Below, piece by piece: positions 1 through 7,693 of a stretch of DNA of 64,000 bases. Made by a program: the position numbers and the translations under genes. Below the pieces are notes generated by a model. The model worked only from the letters and a program-made list of their open reading frames with translations, made no database searches and had not been told where the DNA came from. Position 1 is the first letter of the stretch, and the number at the start of each line of letters is the position of its first letter. The DNA comes from Nocardia amamiensis. Its GTDB lineage: Bacteria > Actinomycetota > Actinomycetes > Mycobacteriales > Mycobacteriaceae. The stretch lies in assembly GCF_015477605.1 (NCBI RefSeq), contig NZ_JADLQX010000005.1, forward strand, positions 1 to 64,000. The letters are read 5' to 3'.

Positions 1-132
1 TTCCGCACGATCTCTTCCGCGGAATGCCGTTTCCGTCCAGCCATGGTTCTCAGTGTCCCCTTCCGGCCCCTCACCGGGGCCAACGGGACTCTAGTTCGAG
101 GTGGTCTCATTCACCGGGGACAGGCCAGACTC

Positions 133-648
133 GTGCACATCACAACAACACCCAACGGGCGGTGGCTCCGCGCTGCAGGCGTGGCCATCGTGCTTACATT
201 GTCGTCGGCGTGCAACCTTCCATTTTTTGGTGACCGCATCGATGTCCAACCGGAACCCCCGTCTGTAGCTGCCGCATTCCAACGCCTCTGCAGTGGACCG
301 GGAACCCCGCGTGTGGCCGATCCCATCGCGGAGTCAGGAATTCCAGTAGAAAACTGGGACCGCTGGTACAGCTTTCCACCCGAAACCTCACAAGAGGAAC
401 TCAATTCCGCGCTGGGTACACGCGGTGCAGACTGGTATGGGTTGACCTCTGACCCACATATACGACTGGAAGTATTCACACGCGGCGGCAAGGTGATCTA
501 CGCACACTTGAACTTGATGGATTTCGACCCAACGATATACAGGGCGCAGTATGCCACTCCCGACTCGCTGGTGACGTCACGGATGGTAAAGGGCGGGCTT
601 CTTGGTCAAGAGGATCTCTGCGATACGGAAATCCAAGGCATAGGCTAA
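133..648 (+). CDS. Small secreted lipoprotein of unknown function
   Basis: A 171-residue protein with a lipoprotein signal: a short basic stretch (NGRWLRAAG), a hydrophobic run and a lipobox LSSAC with the lipid-bearing Cys near residue 27. It should sit on the outer face of the membrane. The GTG at 133 is preferred over the ATG at 43 because it puts the charged segment and hydrophobic core at the proper distance from the lipobox. The mature part has Trp-rich motifs (ENWDRWYSF, GADWYG) and only two further Cys. It resembles DUF3558-like actinobacterial lipoproteins in size only, and I do not assign a function. It is convergent with the regulator that follows and its promoter lies at or beyond the window edge. 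Confidence 0.6.
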   Translation: MHITTTPNGRWLRAAGVAIVLTLSSACNLPFFGDRIDVQPEPPSVAAAFQRLCSGPGTPRVADPIAESGIPVENWDRWYSFPPETSQEELNSALGTRGADWYGLTSDPHIRLEVFTRGGKVIYAHLNLMDFDPTIYRAQYATPDSLVTSRMVKGGLLGQEDLCDTEIQGIG

Positions 649-818
649 AAGCGCCCGCAGGAGACGAGGTTTCACACCGGCCACCATGCTGGCGCTCGGG
701 CGAGATCTCCTAGAGCCCTCGACCCCACTGGGCGGGACCAACGTGCTCGAACCGGCGCAGCGCTTGAACCGAACGAGACGAACTCTACTGCCCCGCTGAG
801 TTACAGCAGTCACCCCCG

Positions 819-1808
819 TCATACGACTCGCTGTTGGAAAGTGCGGCGGTATTCCGCTGGAGTAACGCCGATTACGTCCGCGAAGTGGCGGCGGAGGGTG
901 GTGGCGGTGCCGAGGCCGGACATTCGGCTGATCCGCTCGATGCCGTAATCGGTGGATTCCAGCAGGGATTGGGCGTGGGCGAGGCGTTGGCCGAGGAGCC
1001 ATTGCATCGGGGTCGCGCCGGTGGAGCGTTGCAGGCGGCGGTGGAAGGTGCGCTGGCTCATGTTCGCCTTCGCGGCGAGGGTTTCGACGGTCAGGGGTTC
1101 GTCGAGGTGGGCGATGGCCCATTGCAGCACGGGGCCGAGGTCGTCTTCGGCGCGGGCGGGCACGGTCAGGTCGACGAATTGCGCTTGCCCGCCGGAGCGG
1201 TGCGGCGGGATCACCATGCGGCGCGCCAACCGGTTCGCGACGGCGGCGCCGAGATCGCGGCGGACCAGGTGCAGGCAAAGGTCGAGGGCGGCGGTCATGC
1301 CCGCGCTGGTGAGGATGTCCTCGTCGTCGACGTACAGCACCGAGTCGTCCACCTCGATGCCCGGATAGCGCTTAGCCAGCAGCGGCGCGTGCTCCCAATG
1401 CGCGGTGACCCGGCGGCCGTTCAGTATTCCGGCTGCGGCAAGGGCGAAGGTTCCATCGCACAGGGCGACCATGCGGGCTCCGCGACGATGGGCTTCGAGC
1501 AGGGCGTCCAAGAGTTCGCCGGGCAATTCGCGTTCGGCGGTGACGCAGTCCTGCGCGACGGACGGGACGATCACCGTGTCGGCCTCCAGCAGTTCGGCCA
1601 GCCCGTATTGCGGGCGGAGGGACGCTCCGAAGCCCATCGGTTGCGTCTGCGGCTCGGAGGTCACCGAGCACACCCGCAGGTCGTACCAGGGATCGGCCAG
1701 ATCAGGCTGCGGTGTGCCGAAGATCGAAACCACCACGCCCAGCTCGTAGAGATCCCAAGGATGCAGGGCGCCAGGAGCGATTGCCATTGCGACGGTTCGA
1801 CCGGCCAT
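819..1808 (-). CDS. GlxA-type AraC-family transcriptional regulator
   Basis: A 329-residue two-domain regulator. Residues about 5-190 form a DJ-1/PfpI-like (class I amidotransferase fold) sensor domain with a Cys at 117 (ALCDGTFALAAAG) and the GlxA-typical TAHWEH segment. Residues about 225-325 carry two helix-turn-helix units of the AraC family (ETLAAKANMSQRTFHRRLQ, then YGIERISRMSGLGTATTLRRHF and TPAEYRRTF). The length is normal for the family. It is transcribed divergently from the dehydrogenase at 1931, and the gap holds a perfect inverted repeat of TGGCAGGA, so self-regulation and control of the dehydrogenase is a reasonable inference. The ligand is unknown. Confidence 0.9.
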   Translation of the reverse strand: MAGRTVAMAIAPGALHPWDLYELGVVVSIFGTPQPDLADPWYDLRVCSVTSEPQTQPMGFGASLRPQYGLAELLEADTVIVPSVAQDCVTAERELPGELLDALLEAHRRGARMVALCDGTFALAAAGILNGRRVTAHWEHAPLLAKRYPGIEVDDSVLYVDDEDILTSAGMTAALDLCLHLVRRDLGAAVANRLARRMVIPPHRSGGQAQFVDLTVPARAEDDLGPVLQWAIAHLDEPLTVETLAAKANMSQRTFHRRLQRSTGATPMQWLLGQRLAHAQSLLESTDYGIERISRMSGLGTATTLRRHFADVIGVTPAEYRRTFQQRVV

Positions 1809-1818
1809 AGTCCGAGTA

Positions 1819-1853
1819 TGGCAGGAAACGTTCGATTGTGGTCAGTCCTGCCA
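1819..1853. promoter_or_regulatory. Inverted repeat TGGCAGGA-N19-TCCTGCCA, probable operator
   Basis: Two perfect 8-bp arms (1819-1826 and 1846-1853) lie in the 122-bp gap between the divergent GlxA-type regulator and the dehydrogenase. TGGCA-type half-sites are common for AraC-family proteins. Binding by the adjacent regulator is inferred from position only. Confidence 0.5.
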
Positions 1854-1930
1854 CTCACCGTTACCCGGTTCCGCCACCGAAACTGATCTGCGGGCGCCCC
1901 CCTGAACTTCACGCATCGACGGAGGAATTC

Positions 1931-2824
1931 ATGAACGACAACCGGACACCGGTGACCGTGCTCGGCTTGGGGCGCATCGGCGCGGCGATCGCCGAGATCT
2001 TCCTGCGCAACGGCCACCCGACCACCGCGTGGAACCGGTCCGCGGACAAAGGCATCGGACTCGAAGAACTCGGCGCGACGCGAGCGGCGTCGCCCGCGGA
2101 GGCGATCGCGGCGGGAAGGCTCGTCGTGGTGGCGTTGGCCGACACCGAAGCGGCAGCCGCCCTGCTCGAGCCGGTACCCGGTGGACTGGACGGCCGCACT
2201 GTCTTGAATGTCGCGACCGGCCGTCCGGACGAGGCGCGCGAGCTGGTCGCCGCGATCGAGGCACGGGACGGCCATTTCCTGGACGGCGCGATCCTGGGCG
2301 TCCCGCAGACTCTCGGCACACCCGACACGCTACTGATGTACAGCGGCTCCCCTACCGCGCAGGCCGAGCACGCCGCCACCATCGCCGAACTCGGGAACGC
2401 GAAGTATCTCGGCGTGGACGCGGGCCTGGCGGGATTGCACGACATGGCGGTGCTCGCGGGCATGTACGGCATGTTCGCCGGGTTCTTCCAGGCCGTCGCG
2501 ATGGTGGGCAGCGAGAATTTCACCGCGGGCGAGTTCACCGACGGCTTCCTCGTGCCATGGTTCCGCTCGCTGCTGGACATGCTGCCGGTGCTCGCCGCGG
2601 AGATCGACTCACGCGAGTTCCCGGTCAACTTCTCCGACCTGGCGGTGAACCGTGCGGGCTTGGCCAACATCCTGACCGCAAGCCGCAAGCAGGGCGTCGC
2701 GACCGATCTGCTCGATCCCCTGCTGCGGCTGCTCGAGGCCGAGGTCGAACGCGGCAACGGAACGGCCAGCTTCACTCGTGCCGTCGCAGGGCTGCTCGAC
2801 CAGGCGGCAGTCCCCGCGAGCTGA
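1931..2824 (+). CDS. NAD(P)-binding 6-phosphogluconate/3-hydroxyisobutyrate dehydrogenase-like protein
   Basis: A 297-residue cytosolic oxidoreductase. The N-terminal Rossmann motif is VLGLGRIGAAIAEIFL, followed by TTAWNRSADKG, typical of the beta-hydroxyacid dehydrogenase family, with an all-helical C-terminal dimerisation half. The catalytic Lys region expected near residue 170 is replaced by GLAGLHDMAVLAGMYG, as in imine-reductase-like members, so an imine reductase or unrelated reductase is as likely as a hydroxyacid dehydrogenase. The ATG at 1931 is chosen over upstream codons because GGAGG ends five bases before it. It is divergent from a GlxA-type regulator that may control it. Substrate unknown. 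Confidence 0.85.
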   Translation: MNDNRTPVTVLGLGRIGAAIAEIFLRNGHPTTAWNRSADKGIGLEELGATRAASPAEAIAAGRLVVVALADTEAAAALLEPVPGGLDGRTVLNVATGRPDEARELVAAIEARDGHFLDGAILGVPQTLGTPDTLLMYSGSPTAQAEHAATIAELGNAKYLGVDAGLAGLHDMAVLAGMYGMFAGFFQAVAMVGSENFTAGEFTDGFLVPWFRSLLDMLPVLAAEIDSREFPVNFSDLAVNRAGLANILTASRKQGVATDLLDPLLRLLEAEVERGNGTASFTRAVAGLLDQAAVPAS

Positions 2825-3032
2825 TCGGCGAGGACCAGGCGGCCGGCATCCTTCGGCCTGCGGCGCGCCTCAAGGCCGCGCTGGAGCCGGGCGGGCAGGG
2901 CGAGCTGCAGCGGGCTGTCCGCGGCCTGGGCGACCGCGCCGAAGTCGGCGCGAAACAGAGCGGCAAGCACACCTGCGCCACGTGGTCTGCTCAGCGAGCC
3001 GAAGCCGGTGCGAACTGATCGCGGAAACAGTC

Positions 3033-3070
3033 CGGGCACCCGTTCCACCAGAAGGTGGGGCGGGTGCCCG
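3033..3070. terminator. GC-rich hairpin, terminator-like
   Basis: Arms CGGGCACCC (3033-3041) and GGGTGCCCG (3062-3070) pair perfectly around a 20-nt loop, downstream of the dehydrogenase gene. There is no strong T-tract, as is usual in actinomycetes. Confidence 0.6.
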
Positions 3071-3081
3071 ATTGTGTCAGC

Positions 3082-3109
3082 CCGGCGCTGGGAGACACCC
3101 CAGCGCCGG
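3082..3109. terminator. Perfect 11-bp stem hairpin downstream of icd
   Basis: CCGGCGCTGGG (3082-3092) pairs with CCCAGCGCCGG (3099-3109) around a 6-nt loop. It lies about 65 bp past the icd stop on the minus strand and probably serves both converging genes. Confidence 0.65.
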
Positions 3110-3173
3110 AGTCGGCCGAACAGCTAGCTCGGCCCGGCAGCTCGGCGCCGCGACGGATCGGCGCCGGGTCGGC

Positions 3174-4391
3174 TCAGCGCAACGCGCGAGCCAGGTTGGC
3201 GTCCAGCGCGCCGAGGAACTCCTCGGTGGTCAGGTAGCCCTGGTCCCCGCCGACGAGCAGGGCGAGGTCCTTGGTCATCTGGCCGCCCTCGACGGTCTTG
3301 ATGACTACGTCCTCCAAGGTCTGCGCGAAGCCGATGACCTCAGGGGTGTTGTCCAGCTTGCCGCGGTGCTCGAGGCCACGGGTCCAGGCGAAGATCGACG
3401 CGATCGGGTTGGTCGAGGTCGGCTTGCCCTGCTGGTGCTGGCGGTAGTGCCGGGTGACCGTGCCGTGCGCGGCCTCCGCCTCACAGGTCTGGCCGTCCGG
3501 GGTGAGCAGCACCGAGGTCATCAGGCCGAGCGAACCGAAGCCCTGGGCCACGGTGTCGGACTGTACGTCGCCGTCGTAGTTCTTGCAGGCCCAGACGTAG
3601 CCGCCCTCCCACTTCATGGAGGAGGCGACCATGTCGTCGATGAGGCGGTGCTCGTAGGTCAGGCCCGCGGCGTCGAACTGGCTCTTGAACTCGGCGTCGA
3701 AGATGTCCTGGAAGGTGTCCTTGAACATGCCGTCGTAGGCCTTCAGGATGGTGTTCTTCGTCGACATGTACACCGGGTAGTTCTGCTGCAGGCCGTAGTT
3801 GAACGACGCCCGCGCGAAATCCTCGATGGACTTGCGGAAGTTGTACATGCCCATGACCACGCCGCCGTCCTCGGGCATCTTCACGACCTCGTGCACGATC
3901 GGCTCGCTGCCGTCGTCCGGGGTGAAGGTGAGGGTGACGGTGCCGCCCTGGAACACCTTGAAGTCGGTGGCGCGGTACTGGTCGCCGAAGGCGTGACGGC
4001 CGATGATGATCGGCTTGGTCCAGCCGGGCACCAGGCGCGGGACGTTCGAGATGATGATCGGCGCACGGAAGATGGTGCCACCCAGGATGTTACGGATGGT
4101 GCCGTTGGGCGAGCGCCACATCTTCTTCAGGCCGAATTCCTTGACCCGCGCCTCGTCCGGCGTGATGGTGGCGCACTTCACGCCGACGCCGTGCTGCTTG
4201 ATGGCGTTCGCGGCGTCGATGGTGACCTGGTCGTCTGTCTTGTCCCGGTACTCGATGCCGAGGTCGTAGTACTCCAGGTTCACATCGAGATAGGGGTGGA
4301 TCAGCTTGTCCTTGATGAACTGCCAGATGATCCGGGTCATCTCGTCGCCGTCGAGTTCTACGACGGTGCCTTCAACCTTGATCTTGGACAT
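3174..4391 (-). CDS. icd: NADP-dependent isocitrate dehydrogenase, homodimeric type
   Basis: A 405-residue enzyme converting isocitrate to 2-oxoglutarate and CO2 with NADPH formation in the TCA cycle. Diagnostic segments are [18 protein letters not shown] near the N-terminus, [21 protein letters not shown], the substrate-binding SPNGTIRN loop and [10 protein letters not shown] toward the C-terminus. The length fits the eukaryote-like dimeric class (mycobacterial Icd1) rather than the 740-residue monomeric form. GGAGG lies just upstream of the ATG. It stands alone, with a 361-bp upstream gap holding a TACCGATCGGTA palindrome and a hairpin pair at its 3' end. Confidence 0.97.
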   Translation of the reverse strand: MSKIKVEGTVVELDGDEMTRIIWQFIKDKLIHPYLDVNLEYYDLGIEYRDKTDDQVTIDAANAIKQHGVGVKCATITPDEARVKEFGLKKMWRSPNGTIRNILGGTIFRAPIIISNVPRLVPGWTKPIIIGRHAFGDQYRATDFKVFQGGTVTLTFTPDDGSEPIVHEVVKMPEDGGVVMGMYNFRKSIEDFARASFNYGLQQNYPVYMSTKNTILKAYDGMFKDTFQDIFDAEFKSQFDAAGLTYEHRLIDDMVASSMKWEGGYVWACKNYDGDVQSDTVAQGFGSLGLMTSVLLTPDGQTCEAEAAHGTVTRHYRQHQQGKPTSTNPIASIFAWTRGLEHRGKLDNTPEVIGFAQTLEDVVIKTVEGGQMTKDLALLVGGDQGYLTTEEFLGALDANLARALR

Positions 4392-4591
4392 GGATCTTCG
4401 TGTCCTCCTAGGATGGTGCCCTCATTGCACGGCCAGGCGAACACGCTTGTGAGCGGACCCCAGCTGTTCCAACAGACAACGTATACGGTCCCGCGTTGTC
4501 CGCGAGACTTGTGGTGCAAACAAGACAAGCGTACTGCTGCCGAAGTCCTCACCGCATGGGCAGCCCCCGGAGTGAGGCGCACCACGTCAGT

Positions 4592-4603
4592 TACCGATCG
4601 GTA
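4592..4603. promoter_or_regulatory. Palindrome TACCGATCGGTA upstream of icd
   Basis: A perfect 12-bp palindrome about 200 bp before the icd start. The pattern resembles TetR-family operators. No regulator gene is adjacent to icd, so the binding protein is unknown and chance occurrence cannot be excluded. Confidence 0.3.
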
Positions 4604-4707
4604 GATCGGCGGCGCCTCCGCTGAGCGGCGAGCGCCCACGGAACCGCCGTGGCCAATGATCCGCCTTCCGTTCCGGCGCGGCAACCGGCCGCCCCCGGAA
4701 ACGACGA

Positions 4708-4739
4708 GGTCCGCGCACAGCCGAAGCCGTGCACGGACC
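4708..4739 (-). terminator. Hairpin terminator downstream of the MFS exporter
   Basis: GGTCCGCGCAC (4708-4718) and GTGCACGGACC (4729-4739) pair with one mismatch in eleven around a 10-nt loop, 14 bp beyond the exporter's stop codon. Confidence 0.6.
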
Positions 4740-4752
4740 CCTCTTGCCAGGA

Positions 4753-6246
4753 TCAGACCGCGACCGGAATCCGGGCGCCGTCCTCGGAGCCTTCGATCAG
4801 ATTCTCCGGCCGGTCCCGGATCATCAGCGCGATGATCGGAATGGCCGCGAGGAAGAACCCGGCGCCGACATAGAAGGCCACGTCGTAGCTGTGGATCGCG
4901 GCGCGGGCGGCCAGGTTGTCGATGGTCGGATTGTCCTGCGCGAAGGTCTTGGCGACCTGCACCGAGATGGTGGTCAGCAGCGCCGTGCCGACCGCGCCGC
5001 CGACCTGCTGCGCCGCGTTCAGCAGCGCCGAGGCCACGCCCGAGTCCTCTTCCTCGACCTGGTGCAGCGCGACGGTCTGCATGCCGACGAACAGCGGGCC
5101 CATGCCGAGCGCGATGAGCACCTCAGCGGGCAGCACGCCGGCGACGAAGCTGTCGCCCAAGCTCAGCTGCGCCAGCAGAAGCAGGCCGATGACGCCGAGC
5201 ACCGCACCGGCCACCATCAGCGGACGCGGGCCGACCTTCGGCAGCAGAGCGCTGGTGACGCCCGCGGAGATCGCGATACCCGCCGGGAAGGGCAGGAACG
5301 CGAAGCCCGCCTTCAGGGCGGAGTAGCCCAGCGTGATCTGGAAGTAGTAGCTCAGGAACAGGAACATCGCGAACATGGCGATCGGGATGAGCAGCGCGGC
5401 CAGGAACGCGCCACCGCGGTTGATCTCACCGGGAATGTGCAGCGGTAGCAGCGGGTTCGACGAACGCCGTTCGATCGCTACGAAGGCGACGAGCAGGACC
5501 AGGCCCGCGATCAGCAGCGCCAGGGTGCTGGCGGCGAGCCAGCCGTCGTCTGCGGCGCGGCTGAATCCGTACACGATGGCGATCAGGCCGAGCGTCACCG
5601 TGACGGCACCGGGCACGTCATAACCTCCGGTGCGCGGCGCCGGCACGTCCTTCACCACCCAGGCCAGTGCGCCGACCAGCGCGAGCAACGCGATGGGCGT
5701 GTTGACCAGCAGGCACCAGCGCCACGACGCGTACTCGGTGAGCGCGCCGCCCGCGATCAGGCCCAGCGCGGCGCCGCCCGCGGAAATGCCCGCGAACACG
5801 CCGAAGGCGGTGGCCCGCTCACCCGGCTCGGTGAAGGTCACCGACAGCAGGGAGAGCGCGGCGGGCGCGAGCAGCGCGGCGAACGCGCCCTGCAACGCGC
5901 GCCCGGCGAACAGTTCCGCGCCGTTCTGGGCGAGACCGGCCAGGGCCGAGGCTCCGGCGAAGCCGATCAGGCCGATGATGAAGATCCGGCGTCGCCCGAG
6001 ATAGTCGGCCAGCCGGCCGCCCAGCAGCAGGAGGCCGCCGAAGATCAGCGTGTAGGCCGTGAGCATCCATTGCCGGTTGCCGTCGCTGATGTCGAGATCG
6101 CGCTGCGCGAACGGCAGCGAAATGGTCACGATGGTGGCGTCCAGTACCACCATGAGCTGGGCCGCCGCGATCACCGCCAGCGCAAGCCAGCGCGCTGAAC
6201 CGGCCTTTCTCGCTGACGCGTCCACCGCCGTCGCAGTTTCCGTCAC
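4753..6246 (-). CDS. MFS drug exporter of the DHA2 (14-TM, EmrB/QacA) family
   Basis: A 497-residue integral membrane protein predicted to export drugs in exchange for protons. It has the family's motif DATIVTISLPFAQRDL in the first transmembrane segment, GGRLADYLGRRRIF in the first cytoplasmic loop, and about 14 hydrophobic segments. The GTG at 6246 is preferred: GAGGAG ends directly before the ATG at 6252, too close to use, but is six bases from this GTG. It is divergent from a TetR regulator at 6380 with operator-like repeats between, the usual arrangement for a substrate-induced efflux pump. Substrate unknown. Confidence 0.92.
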   Translation of the reverse strand: MTETATAVDASARKAGSARWLALAVIAAAQLMVVLDATIVTISLPFAQRDLDISDGNRQWMLTAYTLIFGGLLLLGGRLADYLGRRRIFIIGLIGFAGASALAGLAQNGAELFAGRALQGAFAALLAPAALSLLSVTFTEPGERATAFGVFAGISAGGAALGLIAGGALTEYASWRWCLLVNTPIALLALVGALAWVVKDVPAPRTGGYDVPGAVTVTLGLIAIVYGFSRAADDGWLAASTLALLIAGLVLLVAFVAIERRSSNPLLPLHIPGEINRGGAFLAALLIPIAMFAMFLFLSYYFQITLGYSALKAGFAFLPFPAGIAISAGVTSALLPKVGPRPLMVAGAVLGVIGLLLLAQLSLGDSFVAGVLPAEVLIALGMGPLFVGMQTVALHQVEEEDSGVASALLNAAQQVGGAVGTALLTTISVQVAKTFAQDNPTIDNLAARAAIHSYDVAFYVGAGFFLAAIPIIALMIRDRPENLIEGSEDGARIPVAV

Positions 6247-6291
6247 TGTCATCTCCTCGGTCGTCGATGTGCCGGACCATCGTGTCATCGA

Positions 6292-6334
6292 GCGACATTT
6301 GTCGTCAAGAGAAAAATGTCGCACTCAGACATTT
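6292..6334. promoter_or_regulatory. GACATTT inverted repeats, probable TetR operator
   Basis: GCGACATTT (6292-6300) and AAATGTCGC (6314-6322) form a perfect inverted repeat with 13 bp between, and a further GACATTT copy follows at 6328-6334. The set lies between the divergent exporter and TetR genes. Control of both genes by the TetR protein is inferred. Confidence 0.55.
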
Positions 6335-6379
6335 GACGGTTCCGGACAAGAAGTCCACGAGTTGCGTTAGCATGATGAA

Positions 6380-7084
6380 ATGCTCGAGTCATCGGCGCCG
6401 ATGGGCGCGAGCGCAGCGGCGGGCAGCCCCCCAGCAACCCCAGGACTGCGCGAACGCAAGAAGCAGCAGACCAGGCTGCGCATCATCGAGGTCGCGCTCG
6501 ATCTGTGCGACACGCAGGGCTTCGACGCGACCACGATCGAGCAGATCGCCAACGTCGCGGACGTCTCGCCGCGCACTATCAATCGCTATTTCGACAGCAA
6601 AGAAGCCATCATCCTGGGTCCCGTGCAGGACTTCGGGATCGCAGTCGCCGAGACGCTGCGCGATCTACCCCGCACCGGCAACGAACTGGCAGCGTTGCGC
6701 GAGGCCTTCCTGCAGGTGGTCGATCAGGCCGCCGAAGTGGGCGACACCAGCCCGATCTCGTTCCGGCGATACCAGCAGATGCGGCGAATCCTGCGCAGCA
6801 GCCCTTCGGTCAGCGCACGCAGCCTCGAGCACGCGGACGAGAAGAACACCGCCATCGCGGCCGTGCTCGCCGAGCGCCTCGGCACCGCGCCGGACGCCCG
6901 CGCCGTGCGACTCATCCTCGGAACCTGGCAACTGATCGGCACCGTCGGCATGGAGTGCACCGGCGAACTGTTCGACGATGCGGACGTCGCGACCGCGTCC
7001 CGGGCCGGACGCGAAGCGTTCACCGAGACCTTCGACGAGTTCATGCGCACCTGCTGTGTGCCACCGAACGGTGCTGACCAGTGA
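6380..7084 (+). CDS. TetR-family transcriptional repressor, probably of the adjacent exporter
   Basis: A 234-residue regulator. The TetR DNA-binding domain spans about residues 20-75, with the helix-turn-helix FDATTIEQIANVADVSPRTINRYFDSKEAI. The C-terminal part is a helical ligand-binding domain without a recognisable signature. No good ribosome-binding site precedes the ATG at 6380; TTAGCAT ten bases upstream suggests a leaderless or nearly leaderless transcript. A start at 6401 is possible. Its divergence from the exporter and the shared operator support a role as the pump's ligand-released repressor. Confidence 0.9.
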   Translation: MLESSAPMGASAAAGSPPATPGLRERKKQQTRLRIIEVALDLCDTQGFDATTIEQIANVADVSPRTINRYFDSKEAIILGPVQDFGIAVAETLRDLPRTGNELAALREAFLQVVDQAAEVGDTSPISFRRYQQMRRILRSSPSVSARSLEHADEKNTAIAAVLAERLGTAPDARAVRLILGTWQLIGTVGMECTGELFDDADVATASRAGREAFTETFDEFMRTCCVPPNGADQ

Positions 7085-7098
7085 ATTCGACGAGGGAT

Positions 7099-7128
7099 TT
7101 CGACCGCTGACCGCGCGCCGGTTATGAT
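7099..7128 (+). promoter_or_regulatory. Promoter of the methionine leader
   Basis: TTCGAC (7099-7104) and TATGAT (7123-7128) are spaced 18 bp apart and would start transcription close to 7135, right at the first base of the SAM-IV aptamer. Read from sequence pattern only. Confidence 0.55.
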
Positions 7129-7135
7129 GCCCGGC

Positions 7136-7236
7136 AGGTCATGAGCACCAGCGCCAAGCCCCGGCTCGCTGGTCGGCAACCCTCCAGCAGCGGTGGGGTG
7201 CTCCGGGTGATGACCTGGCTCCCGAGATCCGGGAGC
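7136..7236 (+). ncRNA. SAM-IV riboswitch
   Basis: The RNA matches the actinobacterial SAM-IV aptamer. The closing helix AGGTCAT (7136-7142) pairs with ATGACCT (7210-7216). The core reads GAGCACCAGCGCCAAGCCCC, then CTGGTCGGCAACCCTCC and GGTGGGGTGCTCCGGGTGA. A downstream hairpin, GCTCCCG/CGGGAGC (7218-7224 and 7230-7236), corresponds to the outer helix and pseudoknot region of this class. SAM-IV binds S-adenosylmethionine and normally turns off methionine synthesis genes. Here it precedes a metY remnant and metX. Confidence 0.88.
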
Positions 7237-7261
7237 AAGCGCGCATCAGGAGGTCGCCGGT

Positions 7262-7285
7262 ATGTGCTGTTGGTCACACCGTTAA
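7262..7285 (+). CDS. Possible seven-residue leader peptide MCCWSHR
   Basis: An ATG at 7262 opens a seven-codon frame, M-C-C-W-S-H-R, ending in TAA. A full AGGAGG (7248-7253) sits eight bases upstream, and no other start codon can use that site because the next gene begins 70 bp later. Tandem Cys codons just after a SAM riboswitch suggest translation-dependent sensing of cysteine supply. Cys-rich leader peptides are known before sulfur genes in mycobacteria and other actinomycetes. Function here is inferred. Confidence 0.45.
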   Translation: MCCWSHR

Positions 7286-7324
7286 CCCCTGCTGTACCGG
7301 CGAACACCTCGTTTGGAGCAAACC

Positions 7325-7693
7325 ATGAGTGAATCGACCGCGTGCGTGGCCGAGAACGCACCGGCGCAGTGGTCCTTCGCGACCCCGCAGGTCCACGAGG
7401 GCTTCCAGGGCGGCACCGGCGCACCGATCGCGGGCCTGCCGTCCGCGCCCTGGCCCATGGGCGGGACGAAACCGGTGAGCACGACGTTCGCCGCCGGATC
7501 GGCCCGGTACGCCCGCGTGGCTACCATCGGCGATGTGCGTTCTCTCGTGATTCACCCCGCGTCGGCGACGCATCCTCAGCTCATGCCGGTGCAGCCGGCC
7601 TACGAAATTACTTCCCAACCGACCCGCCTCGCGGCGGGGCTCGAGGACATTCGCGCCGATCTGTGCGCCGGTTTCGCGGCGGCTGCGACGTGA
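7325..7693 (+). pseudogene. metY remnant: O-acetylhomoserine sulfhydrylase with about 300 codons deleted
   Basis: The 122-residue frame has the MetY N-terminus ([11 protein letters not shown], residues 16-26) joined near residue 36 to the MetY C-terminal part (AGLPSAPW, then [19 protein letters not shown] at 68-86 and the degenerate tail [16 protein letters not shown]). Full MetY is about 430-450 residues. The whole pyridoxal-phosphate domain, including the catalytic Lys, is absent, so it cannot be an active sulfhydrylase. The frame is nevertheless open and in frame across the deletion, has GGAG upstream, and ends in a GTGA overlap with metX. It may survive as a translation-coupling leader. 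Another metY or a direct sulfurylation route must exist elsewhere if the strain makes methionine this way. Confidence 0.8.

Larger units (their letters stand above)
2825..3173. other. Gene-free gap between convergent genes, with two hairpins
   Basis: No frame here looks coding. The right half holds two strong hairpins, annotated separately, that would end transcription from both sides. The left half (2825-3020) shows nothing I recognise. Confidence 0.6.
4392..4752. other. Intergenic region upstream of icd
   Basis: This gap carries the icd promoter region (minus strand), the palindrome at 4592-4603 and the exporter's terminator at 4708-4739. Short open frames here have no coding character. 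Confidence 0.5.

Noticed and set aside
4358..4684. Minus-strand frame overlapping the start of icd
   Set aside because: Covers the icd ribosome-binding site and promoter, with no coding character.
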